Part shown: piece after piece, positions 48,560-58,767 of the stretch
How positions within the stretch are numbered: position 1 is the stretch's first letter
How the letters are laid out: each line of letters starts with the position of its first letter
Assembly: GCA_944470555.2 (NCBI GenBank)
Contig: OX104134.1
Location: 109,982,701 to 110,046,700 of the forward strand
Source: Heterobilharzia americana
Lineage: Eukaryota; Platyhelminthes; Trematoda; Strigeidida; Schistosomatidae
DNA length: 64,000 nt
Direction of reading: 5' to 3'
The notes under the pieces: model-generated
Database searches by the model: none
The model's input: the letters and a program-made list of their open reading frames with translations, nothing else
What the model was told of the DNA's origin: nothing
Position numbers and translations under genes: made by a program

Positions 48560-49107
48560 ATCGATAGGTCACTATTAGGATAAGGGCTACCGTGCGGATG
48601 CCTCAATTTTGCTGGTATTTTCGTTCTGATATTTAGGGTGCATAGTGGCTAGCAGCGGAATCCAGGACACGCTTTTTTTCCTATTTAGGAGTTGTCAGCT
48701 GAATCTATCTACTTCCCAGTGAATGATGCTATTCCCACTAAGACTCGAACTCGGGACCGATTGCCTCAAACTCCAGAGCGTTATCCACTAGGCCACCGAG
48801 TTACAATGACCACTTCTTCCGCGACGGGAATAGTTTGACTGAACCGTTGCAGAAGAAAAGGCTATCGTAATTCAGTGGCTTAGAAGATAACGCTCTGAAG
48901 TTTGGAGTGATTGGTCCCGAGTTCGAGTCTTAGTGGAAGTAACATTGCTCACTGAGAGGCAGGCACATCCAGGTGACGAGTCCCAAATAGGACGAAACGC
49001 ATGTCCTGGGTTCCGCTGCTAGTCACTATGCATCCTTAATATCAAAATAAAATTAGCAGCAGAATCCAGGCATCCGCACAGGAGCCCATATGCTAATAGT
49101 GGTCGAA
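48560..49107. repeat. Large palindrome of two hammerhead SINE units nested in the CR1 element
   Basis: Left arm (about 48566-48820) and right arm (about 48862-49107) are inverted copies over roughly 245 bases. Each has the tRNA-like region (GACTCGAACTCGGGACC on the left is an inverted B box), a hammerhead and a flank ending GGATGC. The right, plus-strand hammerhead has G-TGACGA (C3 to G) with GAAAC and GTC kept. The left, minus-strand one has CTGACAA and AAAA. The shared outer flank (TGCGGATGCCT and its inverse) is part of the duplicated unit. Confidence 0.75.
48970..49015 (+). ncRNA. Degenerate hammerhead motif (Smalpha-like)
   Basis: CATCCAG-GTGACGA, stem II GTCC/GGAC with loop CAAATA, GAAA, stem III ACGC/ATGT and the cleavage C, then CTGGGT. 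Only the invariant C3 (now G) is lost in the core. Probably inactive. Confidence 0.55.
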
Positions 49108-49880
49108 AAATGGATGTTCCCTGGCAACACAGCTAAATCTGTAACCATGAACATGGGATATGCAAACAACAACACTAAAGACATTGATGAGTTTCCTCTA
49201 CCCTCAGTATTGACCTAAAATGACCTAGCAGTCACAGTTAGCCACGATTTAAAGACCACAGCGCACCATCGATTGATGGTAGTTTGGAATTTCAGGAAAC
49301 TGGGTATTAGGTAAAACTTCTACTAGGATAATTGATGACATGTTGACCACCTATGTATATAAGCTGTACCCGGACTAGGAAACTGTGCATAAATAGCGGA
49401 TCCTTATTCGAAAGGTGATTGAGACCTTCTTGAAAGACTCCACTCGTATGATCACCACGATAGTTAGCCTGATCTACAAAAGATTTTCCGGAGCGTGAAC
49501 TTCTCTTTATCGTACCACAGATACAGGAGACATCTAGTCATCCCATACCGGATTTTAATAAATGACTTTGAACCCCATCTATCTTCTCTTATCCTTTCTA
49601 CCACGTAGGAACACCACAGAGGACACAGCAGGATAGTACAAAATCAAAGGACGAAGGTTTTCTCCATACAGCACTGGTTTTAGCATCGAGTAACCAACTA
49701 TTGGAACCAATTTCCAGAAGAAGTGTCTAGCTAGTCAGTTAACTCATTCAAGAGAGGACTGGTTAAGCGCAATGATGTATCTGCAAAGGAGTGATGTAGA
49801 CTGACAGCCTACAGTCTTCTATTCTCAAACCACAAGTCTGAATATAAATCCTAAATCTTGTTGACATGGCTCTCTATTTC

Positions 49881-50702
49881 ACCTTGATGATAATGTTGCA
49901 ATTAATAATATATACTTGCAGAATATAAACATATCTCATCATCACTTTCATTTGCATTACTTACAATTTTAGTATGCCCTTATGTGTTGAACACATCCAC
50001 CAACTGACTTCTTTTTCACGAACTCCGGTATGTTAGAATTCCGTTATAATCTCATATTTTCATAGATTGTAAGCATTTGTTGAGAACATGACGAAATAAA
50101 GTGGTATAATACTATTCTGCTTATTCTGTTAATCTTGCTTTTCCCAAGTTTATAAAGGGAAATATGTCGGTGAAATTCTTATGAGTAATTAATAGTTACA
50201 GGAAAGTGATTAGTCACCAGTAAGAACTATCAAGACCTGGTGGCTGCTCAGTACACTCGCCTAACTTACATCCACTCGTTCCAATCAAACTTGTGAGAAA
50301 TGTATGTCATCGAACTACGTAGAAGGCTAAACATGCAAACAGATAACAAGACGAATATTATTCTAATTCTGTCGAATCGAAAGTTTCCTCAAAATGGATT
50401 TAAAATTCATAGCGTAAGTTTTAATAGTTACAGCTGAAATTTAACAATTGTTTGAAAAATCAGGTTACTTTAATAGGATTGTTCATCCGCGTAACAGAGG
50501 AAGCAGATGTCGAAATCCTGGTCTTTGAACTGGATGGACAAAAACAGTGCATCAACTCGTAGATTTAACATACCTGAAGTATAAATCCTAAGTGACTTAT
50601 GAAAATATAGCAGCTCAAAAGAAGTTATCAAATATTCTGATTATGAAATAAGAAATTTTTTATTTCATGAAGTTCTAAAAATAAAAAGGCACCAATAATT
50701 AC
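49881..50702. other. Tectonic intron, no supported gene
   Basis: A pseudo-exon near 50278-50334 (acceptor tgcatgtttag, donor GTAAGT on the minus strand) is open only in phase 2 and does not fit the gene. A stretch at 50465-50580 may be an old dispersed repeat. Confidence 0.3.
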
Positions 50703-50774
50703 CAACGTTGGGACACGTGAGCAAACAAGTTTTGATGGGCTGCCTACAATATCCGTTGGTGTTTTCTTAGGGCA
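50703..50774 (-). CDS. TCTN: Tectonic, possible extra exon between exons 5 and 6
   Basis: 72 nt, phase 0 to 0, donor GTAATT, acceptor ..gattgag (poor pyrimidine tract); a 63-nt version starting at 50765 also keeps frame. It reads TPTDIVGSPSKLVCSRVPTL and would join to VYIKITYEV of exon 6, giving the C..V..L.Y-like pattern tectonics show before this segment. The frame also holds without it, so it remains uncertain. Confidence 0.4.
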
Positions 50775-50854
50775 CTCAATCAATTTTTTAGTGTATTATC
50801 ATAACACGTAACACTTGGTATAATCCTTGTATTATCTGCTTCATTCGGCTTTAC

Positions 50855-50994
50855 TTTGCTCAGAATTGTAGAATTAGTAGAAGAAAGAAAAACGTCACTC
50901 AGACGATTGCAGCTGATGTATTTTTCTGAACTATCCATTGACTGAGCACTAGTGATAATCCATTCACAGTAGCTGACAAACGACTGACCAAAGC
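50855..50994 (-). CDS. TCTN: Tectonic, exon 5
   Basis: Acceptor cttcttgatatttag on the minus strand; entered after one base (G plus GC gives Gly). It reads FGQSFVSYCEWIITSAQSMD, then SCNRLSDVFLSS, matching the conserved Cys-containing segment that follows the VPRS..C part. The donor GTAAAG used here leaves phase 0. The frame stays open to 50783, so the exon could be longer and the 3' border is less sure than the 5' border. Confidence 0.65.
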
Positions 50995-53900
50995 CTAAAT
51001 ATCAAGAAGTGTGAATAAGTTTTAAATTTTTGGTCAATTTAGCAAATACATAATTTATCTCAAACGATAAGTTAGTAGAAATAAGAAAAAAGTTTGAAAT
51101 ATTCTAGCTTTCATTTACTTTAACATTACCTTTCTTTGATCTATGAATGCGTTTGAATATTGAGTGTTCTTCAGCTAAACAATATGATTACACCACAACA
51201 CTTTGTGATGCCTCAGTGAAAATTAGTCACAGAATCAACCAACCAAAATTTGGGAGTTTTCTCAGTCCATTCGCACTTTTTAAAAAAATGATCAGACATT
51301 CAGTCACTAGTTCCTTCCTCAAAGATCGAGTGATTTGTTAAGACAAACACCGTGCATAACATACATATTTGTATGCATGAGTCCAACTAAAATGCTGTGT
51401 TCAAATTGGTCAACACCAACTTACTGTGTTTATCTCATACAAAATATCCCAACATAAATGTAGACTTGAATCCAACCACAAATGTTACCTACATAAGAAT
51501 TTACTGCGTAGATGGTTTAACAACGCTATGGCTAACGTTTTCTTGGTGTTTTATAATTTCGACGAATTTTATGTGACAATAAAGGACTGTTAACAGGGAA
51601 AAGATCTATTTCTTTTGTCCGTTATTAAAATGTTTAGATAAAAATCCACACAATTTTATAAAAGAGTGGTCTAGTTCACAATGCCACATCTGACAGTAAC
51701 AAATAAAGTCAGCGAAAGTTAAAAGGAAATTACAATAAGTAAGGGTGACAAATTCACTTTTTAAGATGATAAAAAGTGAGTACACCTTTGATTTTCAAGA
51801 ACAATTTCGATGCGTATCACCAATAATAATCTGGTGCTATCCAGATCACGCCTAGCCTACAAACAAACTTGAAAGTAAACAGTTGGCAAAGCACAACTCC
51901 ATAAGCACTTCTTATTCCAATCGATAATTTCAGCATTTGGAAACATCTACTACGTTTATGGCGTACTCTAATGCTTCTTGTATGCCTGTTAACCAAAAGG
52001 AAGATAAGGATATCTACAAAGCTTAGTTTCCGTTACTGAAAAGCGCCAAAAGGATTACTTCACCTCCATGCTTCAGTTTTTAAACAACCTTCACAAATGA
52101 ATTGAACGAGTAACCAGTGAGCATAGATGGGTTAGGTATTTTTGAGACTCTTTATGCAACAGGGGCGTCCCAAGACTTTGCAGCTCTTAGGGAGTAGACG
52201 TTGCGGTTGGTAGCTAACCTGTTATCTTCTAGACTTAATTTCTGTGTGTCCCCAGAGATTGGTGGTAAAACTAAGGTTGAATAAGTGACAAAATTGGCAT
52301 CCAGTGGTGCTAGGAATGTTATAGACGTCATAAATCTCGTTCAGATCCTATGCATTCCAAAAGATAACGATAGTGCGCCACCGATCGCTTCTAATTCCTC
52401 GGACGGAATAAAACGTGACTAGGAATGCTGGTCTCCATTTTTTTCTATACACATTTAGCTTCTTAAGTCTAATGGTAAGTTGCCAGCAACAGAAACTCAC
52501 AGGTGATTCTTCATAGGTTTGTCGGCAACACAGATCCAACGATTACTTTTTAGGCCGCTTTAGCTACCAGCAGAGAAAGGTATGCACTGACCCGACACTT
52601 ATATAATTCCTTAGAGATCATAAAAACTAGAAAAAATTAAACTCAGTTTACAGTTAGTTTTGAGTCATAACCAGAACACGAAATACAATAAAATACAAAC
52701 AGAGTTTGGATTCCATCATCAAAACATATTGAATAAATGGCTAATCAAAACATTAGTAGAAAGAATTTTGGCCAGCAGCCTAAGGATCGGCCGTGAACCC
52801 GAATTTCGAAGAGAGCGTCATCGAAAACCCAAACCTTGACACACTTTGATGAAAGGTATATGTTTACAGCATTTAACACCAGAAAACGAAGGCCTTGGGA
52901 AAAGTAACATATCGTAGTGTTTACTGTACATCGGTTTATAGAAATGCTTTAAAAGTTTGCGTAGTCCTACTGGTATACGGAAAGTATAACATTCCATTGG
53001 CTGTCAATATTTGATTATAAATTCAACTTCTAAGAAAGCTGGTGTGTGTTTGCCCTTCATAAGTAACGTCTTGTAACACAAATCAAACTGCGACTGCACT
53101 AAAACAGATCAAAGACCTACTATTCAAGAACTTGTTGAGATATGAACCGACCATTTTCGAAAGATATTGTTCTAACAAGGAATCATAAACATACAACGAA
53201 CCTGAGCTCCAAATACACCAAAATGCAAGCTCAACCTTTGCCGAGGTTCATATGGTTCGGCGATGACGATCTGTTTCTCAATAAACAACAACGAACAAGT
53301 GAGGGGATTACAACTAAACATCTCCCACATATGTTAAGTCAGCAATTATATAACTTGGGTTTGTAGGTATACAGTTATCAGTGATATTTTGTTTGCATCT
53401 TATTTTATGTCCCTAATCATCCTTCATACGACAACCTTGATCCGAGCGAAACTATTATGGAAGGACAAAAAGAAAATTGGATGAAGACAAAAAACGGAAA
53501 TTTCAACCATCAGAATTTTGTAAGATTTAAACAAGATCCATTTCAGGATGATAAGCACTATTAGCTGTTTGTAATGAAGCACAAGACTTGCTAAAATACT
53601 TTAAAGTGTACTTATTATAAAGTTCGACTTTTACTCAGCTGACAGGAGGATAGTCAGAATAACAAAAGGCATGCTGAAACAGAGTTCTCCTGACAGCTTA
53701 CACAATTACAAACCCATTAACACAAACCTGAAACCTGCTGTATTTATCTTCAAATATATTAGTTCAACCACATGTACATGTAGAAGAAAGAATACCAGAA
53801 GAAATGTGAGAACGACACCCACTTCATTTTTAGGCAACTCTTCTCGATGTTTGCTTTTAAAAACTGGAGGACCGATTCACTTACAAATATCATATAACAA

Positions 53901-55652
53901 GACAAACCTCTCAAGGTTTGAAAACCTTGAAACTGCGGAAAGCTATTCCCATCAAAGTAGTACCTTGTGCAGAAGTGCAGTTTCAATCTGGTACACTTCG
54001 TGGTATCACAGAAAGCTAAAGCGAGCATGAAAAGAGTGTTATCGCAACTGACGGAAGTCTATGAAAAAGGAAAGAGTAACTGAATGAAGATAAATTAAGA
54101 TACACAAAATTTCAAATCTTATGAAGAATGAATATATCTGTGCTACCGTGGTCGATTTTGGTTCACATCACCAAGCCTCAAATCATTGATTTTTAACATC
54201 TCAGGGACTCCAGTCAAGCAACCTGTGTCTCCTTACAATGATAAGACCGATAGTGTTATACTTCACAAGTATTGGTCTGGTCACTTGTATCTTCGTTCTA
54301 ACTTAATTGCACATTGGCTGACACGGCGCATCGATTTGGACGGTAACGCATGTGCACGAGCCACCTCGATCGATAGAGGTCATAATCTTCGTCAACCGAC
54401 CTGCCTTCCCTGCCTAGTACTCTATGTTTATTCTCACTTTTTGTTTCCACTGTCTAACAGCAATACAGTAAGATTGCTGCAGAGTGTGCCCGTCCTTTGA
54501 CGGGTGATTGAATATTACAGCGCTACCAGAGGTAGTGTATGCTAACAAGCTTGAAATAGGATTTCCCTATTCGAGTCTGTTGTGAATATGTATGTATATG
54601 TATTTCACCACGTCACTCCCTACTCTTTTAATCTACAGGTGAGAAATGCATCCCAATAATAATGATAATGATGATCACTTTATTCCCGAGACTTTTAGTA
54701 CATTTTGGATTTTTCAGTATGACATTTCGCAACAACTACATATACATATATATAAAAACTTTTTTACATTTTGAATTGTTAATATAACAATTTAAGTTGT
54801 GTAAGTATTAATAGCCAGAAAATGTTTACATTGTTAATTAAAATATCGAAGAGGTTATTTGTTGATGCAAAAAGTTGATAAGTGAGTTCTGTTGTAGCAC
54901 TTTATTTCCCACATAGTATACGTGCTAGGTAAGACACAGTAGAGTTCTTATGGCTAGTTGTACGAGCGTACATTCCTATGTAATTTTTTCTTGTCCTCCC
55001 TGAGGTGATACAAGGAGTGAGAAGTGAATAAAGTGGCTTCAGAAAACCAAACGTTTCGATATTTTCATCTAAAAGGACTACATCAACTAAGTTATCTCCA
55101 AGATGTCACTTCCTGAGAAGTCGGAGGTATAAATGATCACAACCCGTCGGAAGATCTATCAAACGATAAATACAAAGACTGGAGTGAATATCCCCACTTT
55201 TCATTCCATCGTATTCCCCTGGATTGTATGAGTTATTTTAAGGCTCAGATCTACATAATGTAGTTATTTATCGCCCTTTGCACAGTTATGTACTGATACA
55301 GCACTAATCGGTCAACTAGGTTTGAAAACAATATGAGATCTCAAACAGTAGAAGCGGTCAAGGTGCTCATCATTACGTGATCCAGAAGGAACATACAGTA
55401 TACATGGATATTCAATTCTTATACCGGATAAGAGATCACTTTTTATTGTAATGAAAACATGCCAATCTAAAGACGAAAGTGCTGCCTATGCTTAGTGATG
55501 AAACAAAGCTCAGTGAACCCTCAGCTAGAAGACATCAGGAAGCGGAAGCATAGGGCAACCTTTAGTGTGGCAAAACTCCTTGATGTGAATGTTATGAGAA
55601 AGTGCGAATTGGGTCATTAATATAAGTGCGAAACTCGGTCACTTTGGTAGAA
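50995..55652. other. Tectonic intron 4, distal part
   Basis: Long AT-rich intron. Plus-strand open stretches at 53142-53366, 53671-54030 and 54186-54500 have no recognisable domain; the minus strand of 53759-54028 looked exon-like but does not fit in phase. A simple AAT/GAT-rich patch lies near 54650-54680. Probably old, unrecognised repeats. Confidence 0.3.
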
Positions 55653-55860
55653 TGTAATTCCATTTTAGATTTCTCTATTTGATATTCCCCATATTGTGGT
55701 ACAGTATTATCTACTTAATGGTGTTTGAGGATAAATTATTGCCCATAACCATATCATTGATATACTTATGTGCAACAATTTATGCTCTAAACTTCATTCA
55801 GTAAATAATACTGTGCCACTGTGCCACTAAACAAATCAAGTGGGAATTAAATCCACTGGA
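55653..55860. repeat. Foldback (MITE-like) repeat
   Basis: Left arm 55660-55745 and right arm 55770-55855 are inverted copies (CAGTATTATcTACTtaaTG... against ...GTAAATAATACTGTGCCACTGTG, and GATAAATTATTGCCCATAA against its inverse). Single arms or fragments occur at 25700-25800, 33790-33880 and 44165-44260. Non-coding. Confidence 0.6.
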
Positions 55861-57092
55861 AATACGGGGTTTGCACCGTACTTGTAAAAATATGAACTGA
55901 GTTTCATTAATGAAATAGCCCACTGCAACGTCTATCGTCCGTCAATTACTCAACAATACAGAGACTGGAAAAATAACCAGTAAGGTTTCAATTTACAGGA
56001 TTCAAATGATAGTACCACTCCATCAAAGCGTAAGTCGGTTAATCAGCCGTGTTTCGTATGCATTAGATTGCTAGGTTGGTTCGGTTTTGGTAATCATGGT
56101 TCTCCTGTGTTCACAACCATTGTACAGGGTGTTCATATAGGCTTATTTTTATTCGTAAACATCCCTAGATTGGGTCGAAGCAATAATATTCAGACCCACT
56201 ACTGAATTTCTGAGGCTTCGACATATCTTGCATTGCCGCCGTAGGCTTCTGCGTTTTCACTTTGTCTGTTCTCTCTGAATCATTCGGCCTTGTGTATCTT
56301 GACTATTTTGTGGCTCACAGAGTCAAATATGCCATACTTTGCACCCGATTGTGCCGAATTCTAGACGGCTTGCTGATACCCACGCAATCATCCTATTTCT
56401 ATCAACCTGCAGCACATTACAGTCGCTGCCATCGTCAGTTATTCTCCAGAGCTCTTATTGCCTGCAAAACATTCTGATGGTAGCTGAGGAAGTGAGGAGA
56501 CATGGAGTGATTTTTGGTAAACAACCCTTTTACAATCGTGTTAGCTTGGATAGCAGTCACTGGCCTTTACCTTAAGATACGAACTAAGCAGACTCAGAGG
56601 CTCTCTATGATTTGAGCTGGTATACCACGTGGTTGCCAGTTGGTATTGGTTGACATTCTGGACATTTCAGTAACATGTCACAGATACGATGATAAGCTCC
56701 ACCCGCCGGAAAGAATTGGTACTAGAAATATTGTCTCTGGTACTACAGTCTATATGAATTTCAAGTCTTAGGTAATCACTCAAGTTAGGTAAGTGTCTCG
56801 AAAGTTAGGTGCACTGAGTTAAGTTTTGCAAACTTGAAGCTATTCTGCCTATAAGACAAACATTTCTGGCACACCGTAGCGACTTCAAATTTTTGGGCAC
56901 ACTTTGAAAGTCTTGACGAACTTTGCGATGTAGCATTTAGACACACTTTGCCAATTTCAAGATCTTCCTCAAAAGGTTAGGATTTCCCATGCAAAAATAA
57001 TACGTCCTAACAATTTCACGTGAAAATTCCGAAGTACTTCACGTTAGGGTGAAAAAAGCTTGCGACCAAAGTTCAAAAGTATGTAAACTTAC
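55861..57092. other. Tectonic intron 4, part next to exon 4
   Basis: Overlapping short plus-strand open stretches at 56262-56575 without motifs. Around 56770-56960 several GTCT-/GACTT-rich near-repeats occur (repeated cgaaagttagg, aactttg motifs). No exon found. Confidence 0.3.
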
Positions 57093-57189
57093 CCACTGAC
57101 TTCATCCTACAAGTATCGCCGGTAGATCGCGGGACAACTAACTGCGTAATATCTGTTTTTCCATAGCTAATTTGAACCGGGAAATCAGT
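57093..57189 (-). CDS. TCTN: Tectonic, exon 4
   Basis: 97 nt, acceptor taatacatgcag and donor GTGG|GTAAGT on the minus strand, phase in 0, phase out 1. It encodes TDFPVQISYGKTDITQLVVP followed by RSTGDTC. The FPV..YG and VPRS..G..C pattern is the conserved tectonic segment after the Cys-rich domain. Confidence 0.85.
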
Positions 57190-57231
57190 CTGCATGTATT
57201 AAAATTTCTCCAAATACCATCCTGAACTTAC

Positions 57232-57277
57232 CGCATAAGAAACATAGTTATTCATAGTTCTGTCAGTGGTTTTCATT
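57232..57277 (-). CDS. TCTN: Tectonic, exon 3 (46 nt micro-exon)
   Basis: Acceptor gggttattctag and donor GCG|GTAAGT on the minus strand. One A completes Lys, then MKTTDRTMNNYVSYA, leaving in phase 0. Exons 2 and 4 cannot join directly without a stop; this micro-exon has exactly the phase 2 to 0 transition required. Confidence 0.8.
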
Positions 57278-57460
57278 CTAGAATAACCCTTTAAGGGGTA
57301 TGTTAAATTTTCTGACAGCTAAGTTGAAGTTTTGTTAGACGGCTTACTATTAGATGAGTAAATGCATAGTGAATTGTATGTGAACCCCTCCAGATTCAGA
57401 ATTTTACAGAATTCAAAAGGCTGACTAAGCAATATCTTTAAATGTTTACTATTTTCTTAC

Positions 57461-57575
57461 TTCTGAACAGTTTCTTCACAGCTTGTAAATAATCGACGAT
57501 GTAAAACACTGCAATCGACGTCACAACAACAGCCATTGTCACAGTTGTTTTTGATCACATCACAAGAACATGAAC
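57461..57575 (-). CDS. TCTN: Tectonic, exon 2 (Cys-rich signature)
   Basis: 115 nt, entered after one base, leaving in phase 2 at donor AA|GTAAGA. It encodes CSCDVIKNNCDNGCCCDVDC, an excellent match to the N-terminal tectonic signature (CxCD....CDxxCCCDxDCS), which is the strongest single piece of evidence for the family. Confidence 0.9.
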
Positions 57576-57605
57576 CTTTGAATAATGCTTAAACTTAGTT
57601 CATAC

Positions 57606-57663
57606 TTTCCACTTTTGAAATAAACGATATCCATAAAACTGAGTACAAAGCAAGTAGTTTCAT
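57606..57663 (-). CDS. TCTN: Tectonic, exon 1 (signal peptide)
   Basis: ATG at 57663 starts MKLLALYSVLWISFISKVE, a classic signal peptide (basic residue, hydrophobic core). Donor A|GTATGA leaves phase 1, which matches exon 2, and the junction codon is Ser. The intron to exon 2 is only 30 bp (57576-57605), within the short 5' intron class known from schistosomes. An out-of-frame upstream ATG at 57673 overlaps the start. Confidence 0.8.
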
Positions 57664-57697
57664 AATCGGACATAGCGACAACCACGACCTGTTGCCT
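57664..57697 (-). promoter_or_regulatory. Possible 5' splice acceptor (spliced leader or 5' UTR intron) and short leader
   Basis: On the minus strand, a pyrimidine tract ending gttttaatcag stops at 57696, 32 nt before the tectonic ATG. It may be a trans-splice acceptor for a spliced leader (trans-splicing is established in schistosomes) or the end of a 5' UTR intron. An out-of-frame ATG lies in the leader. Confidence 0.4.
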
Positions 57698-58364
57698 GAT
57701 TAAAACAAAAAAGCATCACCAATGAAATATATTCATTTGTTTTCAACTGTTACAAAAGTTCTGTATCCAGTCTTCTTGATACGATTTTTCCAAGATATTA
57801 AGTAAGTATTGGAGTTCAAATGTGTTTGTGTCTGCGGAAACGCTTGTCAAATGAAAAATAAAGAAAATAATTTTTATTTTTTTGATCTCCATGAGAACAT
57901 AGGTTTTGAAGGACAGACTCTTAGGTGGCTAAACGTTATTTGCAGACCATTTCTTCTGTGTGCATGCGCTGACAACTTACTGGCTGCTAGCGCACATTGG
58001 AAGCGACACATTATTCGTCTCTAAATGCTTCATGAAATACTTGACGAGATGGAGATGATGGAGTCTGAATTCAAAACAAGCTGATGAACATTCTTAGAAC
58101 ACCTGATCACATGGCGTAAAACTCATGGAAGACTAGCACTTCACCGTACCAACTAAGAAGTTTCTAGACTTCACATGCCGTCCTCTCATTTTCGTTTTCT
58201 CATCACTGCTGTGGATGCTGCTCTACAATCGGGCACGGCAAAAACGATTTCCTACTTATACGATCCACTGTAAAAATACCACGTGTCTCCCCACCCAGGA
58301 CCAAGTCGAAAAGTACAGAAGCAAATGTTTCATACCAAAACCTCATTCGACTTACCGTTTTATC
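57698..58364. other. Upstream region of the tectonic gene
   Basis: About 670 bp between the gypsy element and the tectonic 5' end. It presumably contains the promoter; no TATA box or motif can be assigned. A plus-strand open stretch at 57809-58024 has no recognised domain. Confidence 0.3.
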
Positions 58365-58708
58365 TGGAGCGTCACAGTTCTCCAGAATCAATAGCCCAGG
58401 GTTTGACGAGATCCAACATTGATGCTGACCCTGATAGTTTAACTGGACTCACTGAGCTGAAGGCACCCGGTCAAGCACCCTCGCCATTCGACACGCTGTA
58501 GTGTTACGTTGCGCTGCTCATGATCGACCCTCTGGCCAGTTAGTTGGAATACGTCGGTATCTTGGCATGACCTTGCAAGTATACTATTCCACCCGACTAC
58601 GCTACTGTGTTCTTTCTTGGTCTCATATTCGTGGGTATCCAACAAGTTCAAATGATCGGTGATTAGCCTCTGTGTCTGTCAACTTCGTACCAGGACAAAT
58701 TCTAAACA
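58365..58708 (+). repeat. 5' LTR
   Basis: 344 bp, nearly identical to the 3' LTR. Differences are confined to one base at the start (TGGAGC against TGTAGC) and a few bases in the last 25. It ends ...TCTAAACA. No clear tRNA primer-binding site follows. Confidence 0.9.
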
Positions 58709-58767
58709 TCCATATATTACTCCTTTCCATGTGCTACCATACTCCGAAGCTTATCCGTATTAAGCCA

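Larger units (their letters stand above)
46500..49880 (+). mobile_element. CR1-like non-LTR retrotransposon, split by a SINE palindrome
   Basis: Endonuclease: TNAHSLLNKWSKLSDIVSTE near 46590-46655, WIASEIGD, then GGGVILYAKN near 46764. RT: FTDFSKEFYKL near 48198 (motif A), LLFLLYLNE near 48402, and after the interruption NDLAVTVSHDLKTTAH near 49220, the CR1 block following the palm, then RRNTTEDT. The protein jumps from one side of 48560-49107 to the other, so the palindrome is a later insertion. Many stops. It lies in a tectonic intron, antisense to the gene. Confidence 0.65.
20595..57695 (-). other. TCTN: Gene span: tectonic-family protein (TCTN), about 37 kb
   Basis: Minus-strand gene assembled from exons 57606-57663, 57461-57575, 57232-57277, 57093-57189, 50855-50994, (50703-50774), 43712-43828, 33116-33423, 26152-26421, 24422-24501, 22344-22537 and 20634-20768. 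The eleven firm exons sum to 1560 nt (519 residues plus stop); the uncertain one adds 72 nt. Every junction keeps frame with GT..AG borders. Tectonics are secreted or membrane proteins of the ciliary transition zone (MKS/B9 complex) that take part in ciliogenesis. In flukes this points to flame cells, sensory endings and ciliated larval epidermis (inference). Introns are 30, 183 and 42 bp at the 5' end and mostly 1.6-10 kb later, with transposons in several of them. Confidence 0.85.

Noticed and set aside
50278..50334. Minus-strand micro-exon with good acceptor and GTAAGT donor
   Set aside because: Open only in phase 2, which neither neighbouring tectonic exon can supply; position between exons 5 and 6 requires phase 0.
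53759..54028. Minus-strand stretch with FLKANIEKSCLK, similar to the tectonic FL...SC motif
   Set aside because: No acceptor gives the phase 1 entry needed after exon 4, while 50855-50994 does with a better motif match.
58439..58651. Minus-strand 70-codon open stretch (repeated at 62968-63180)
   Set aside because: It lies inside both LTRs and is a chance frame of the LTR.
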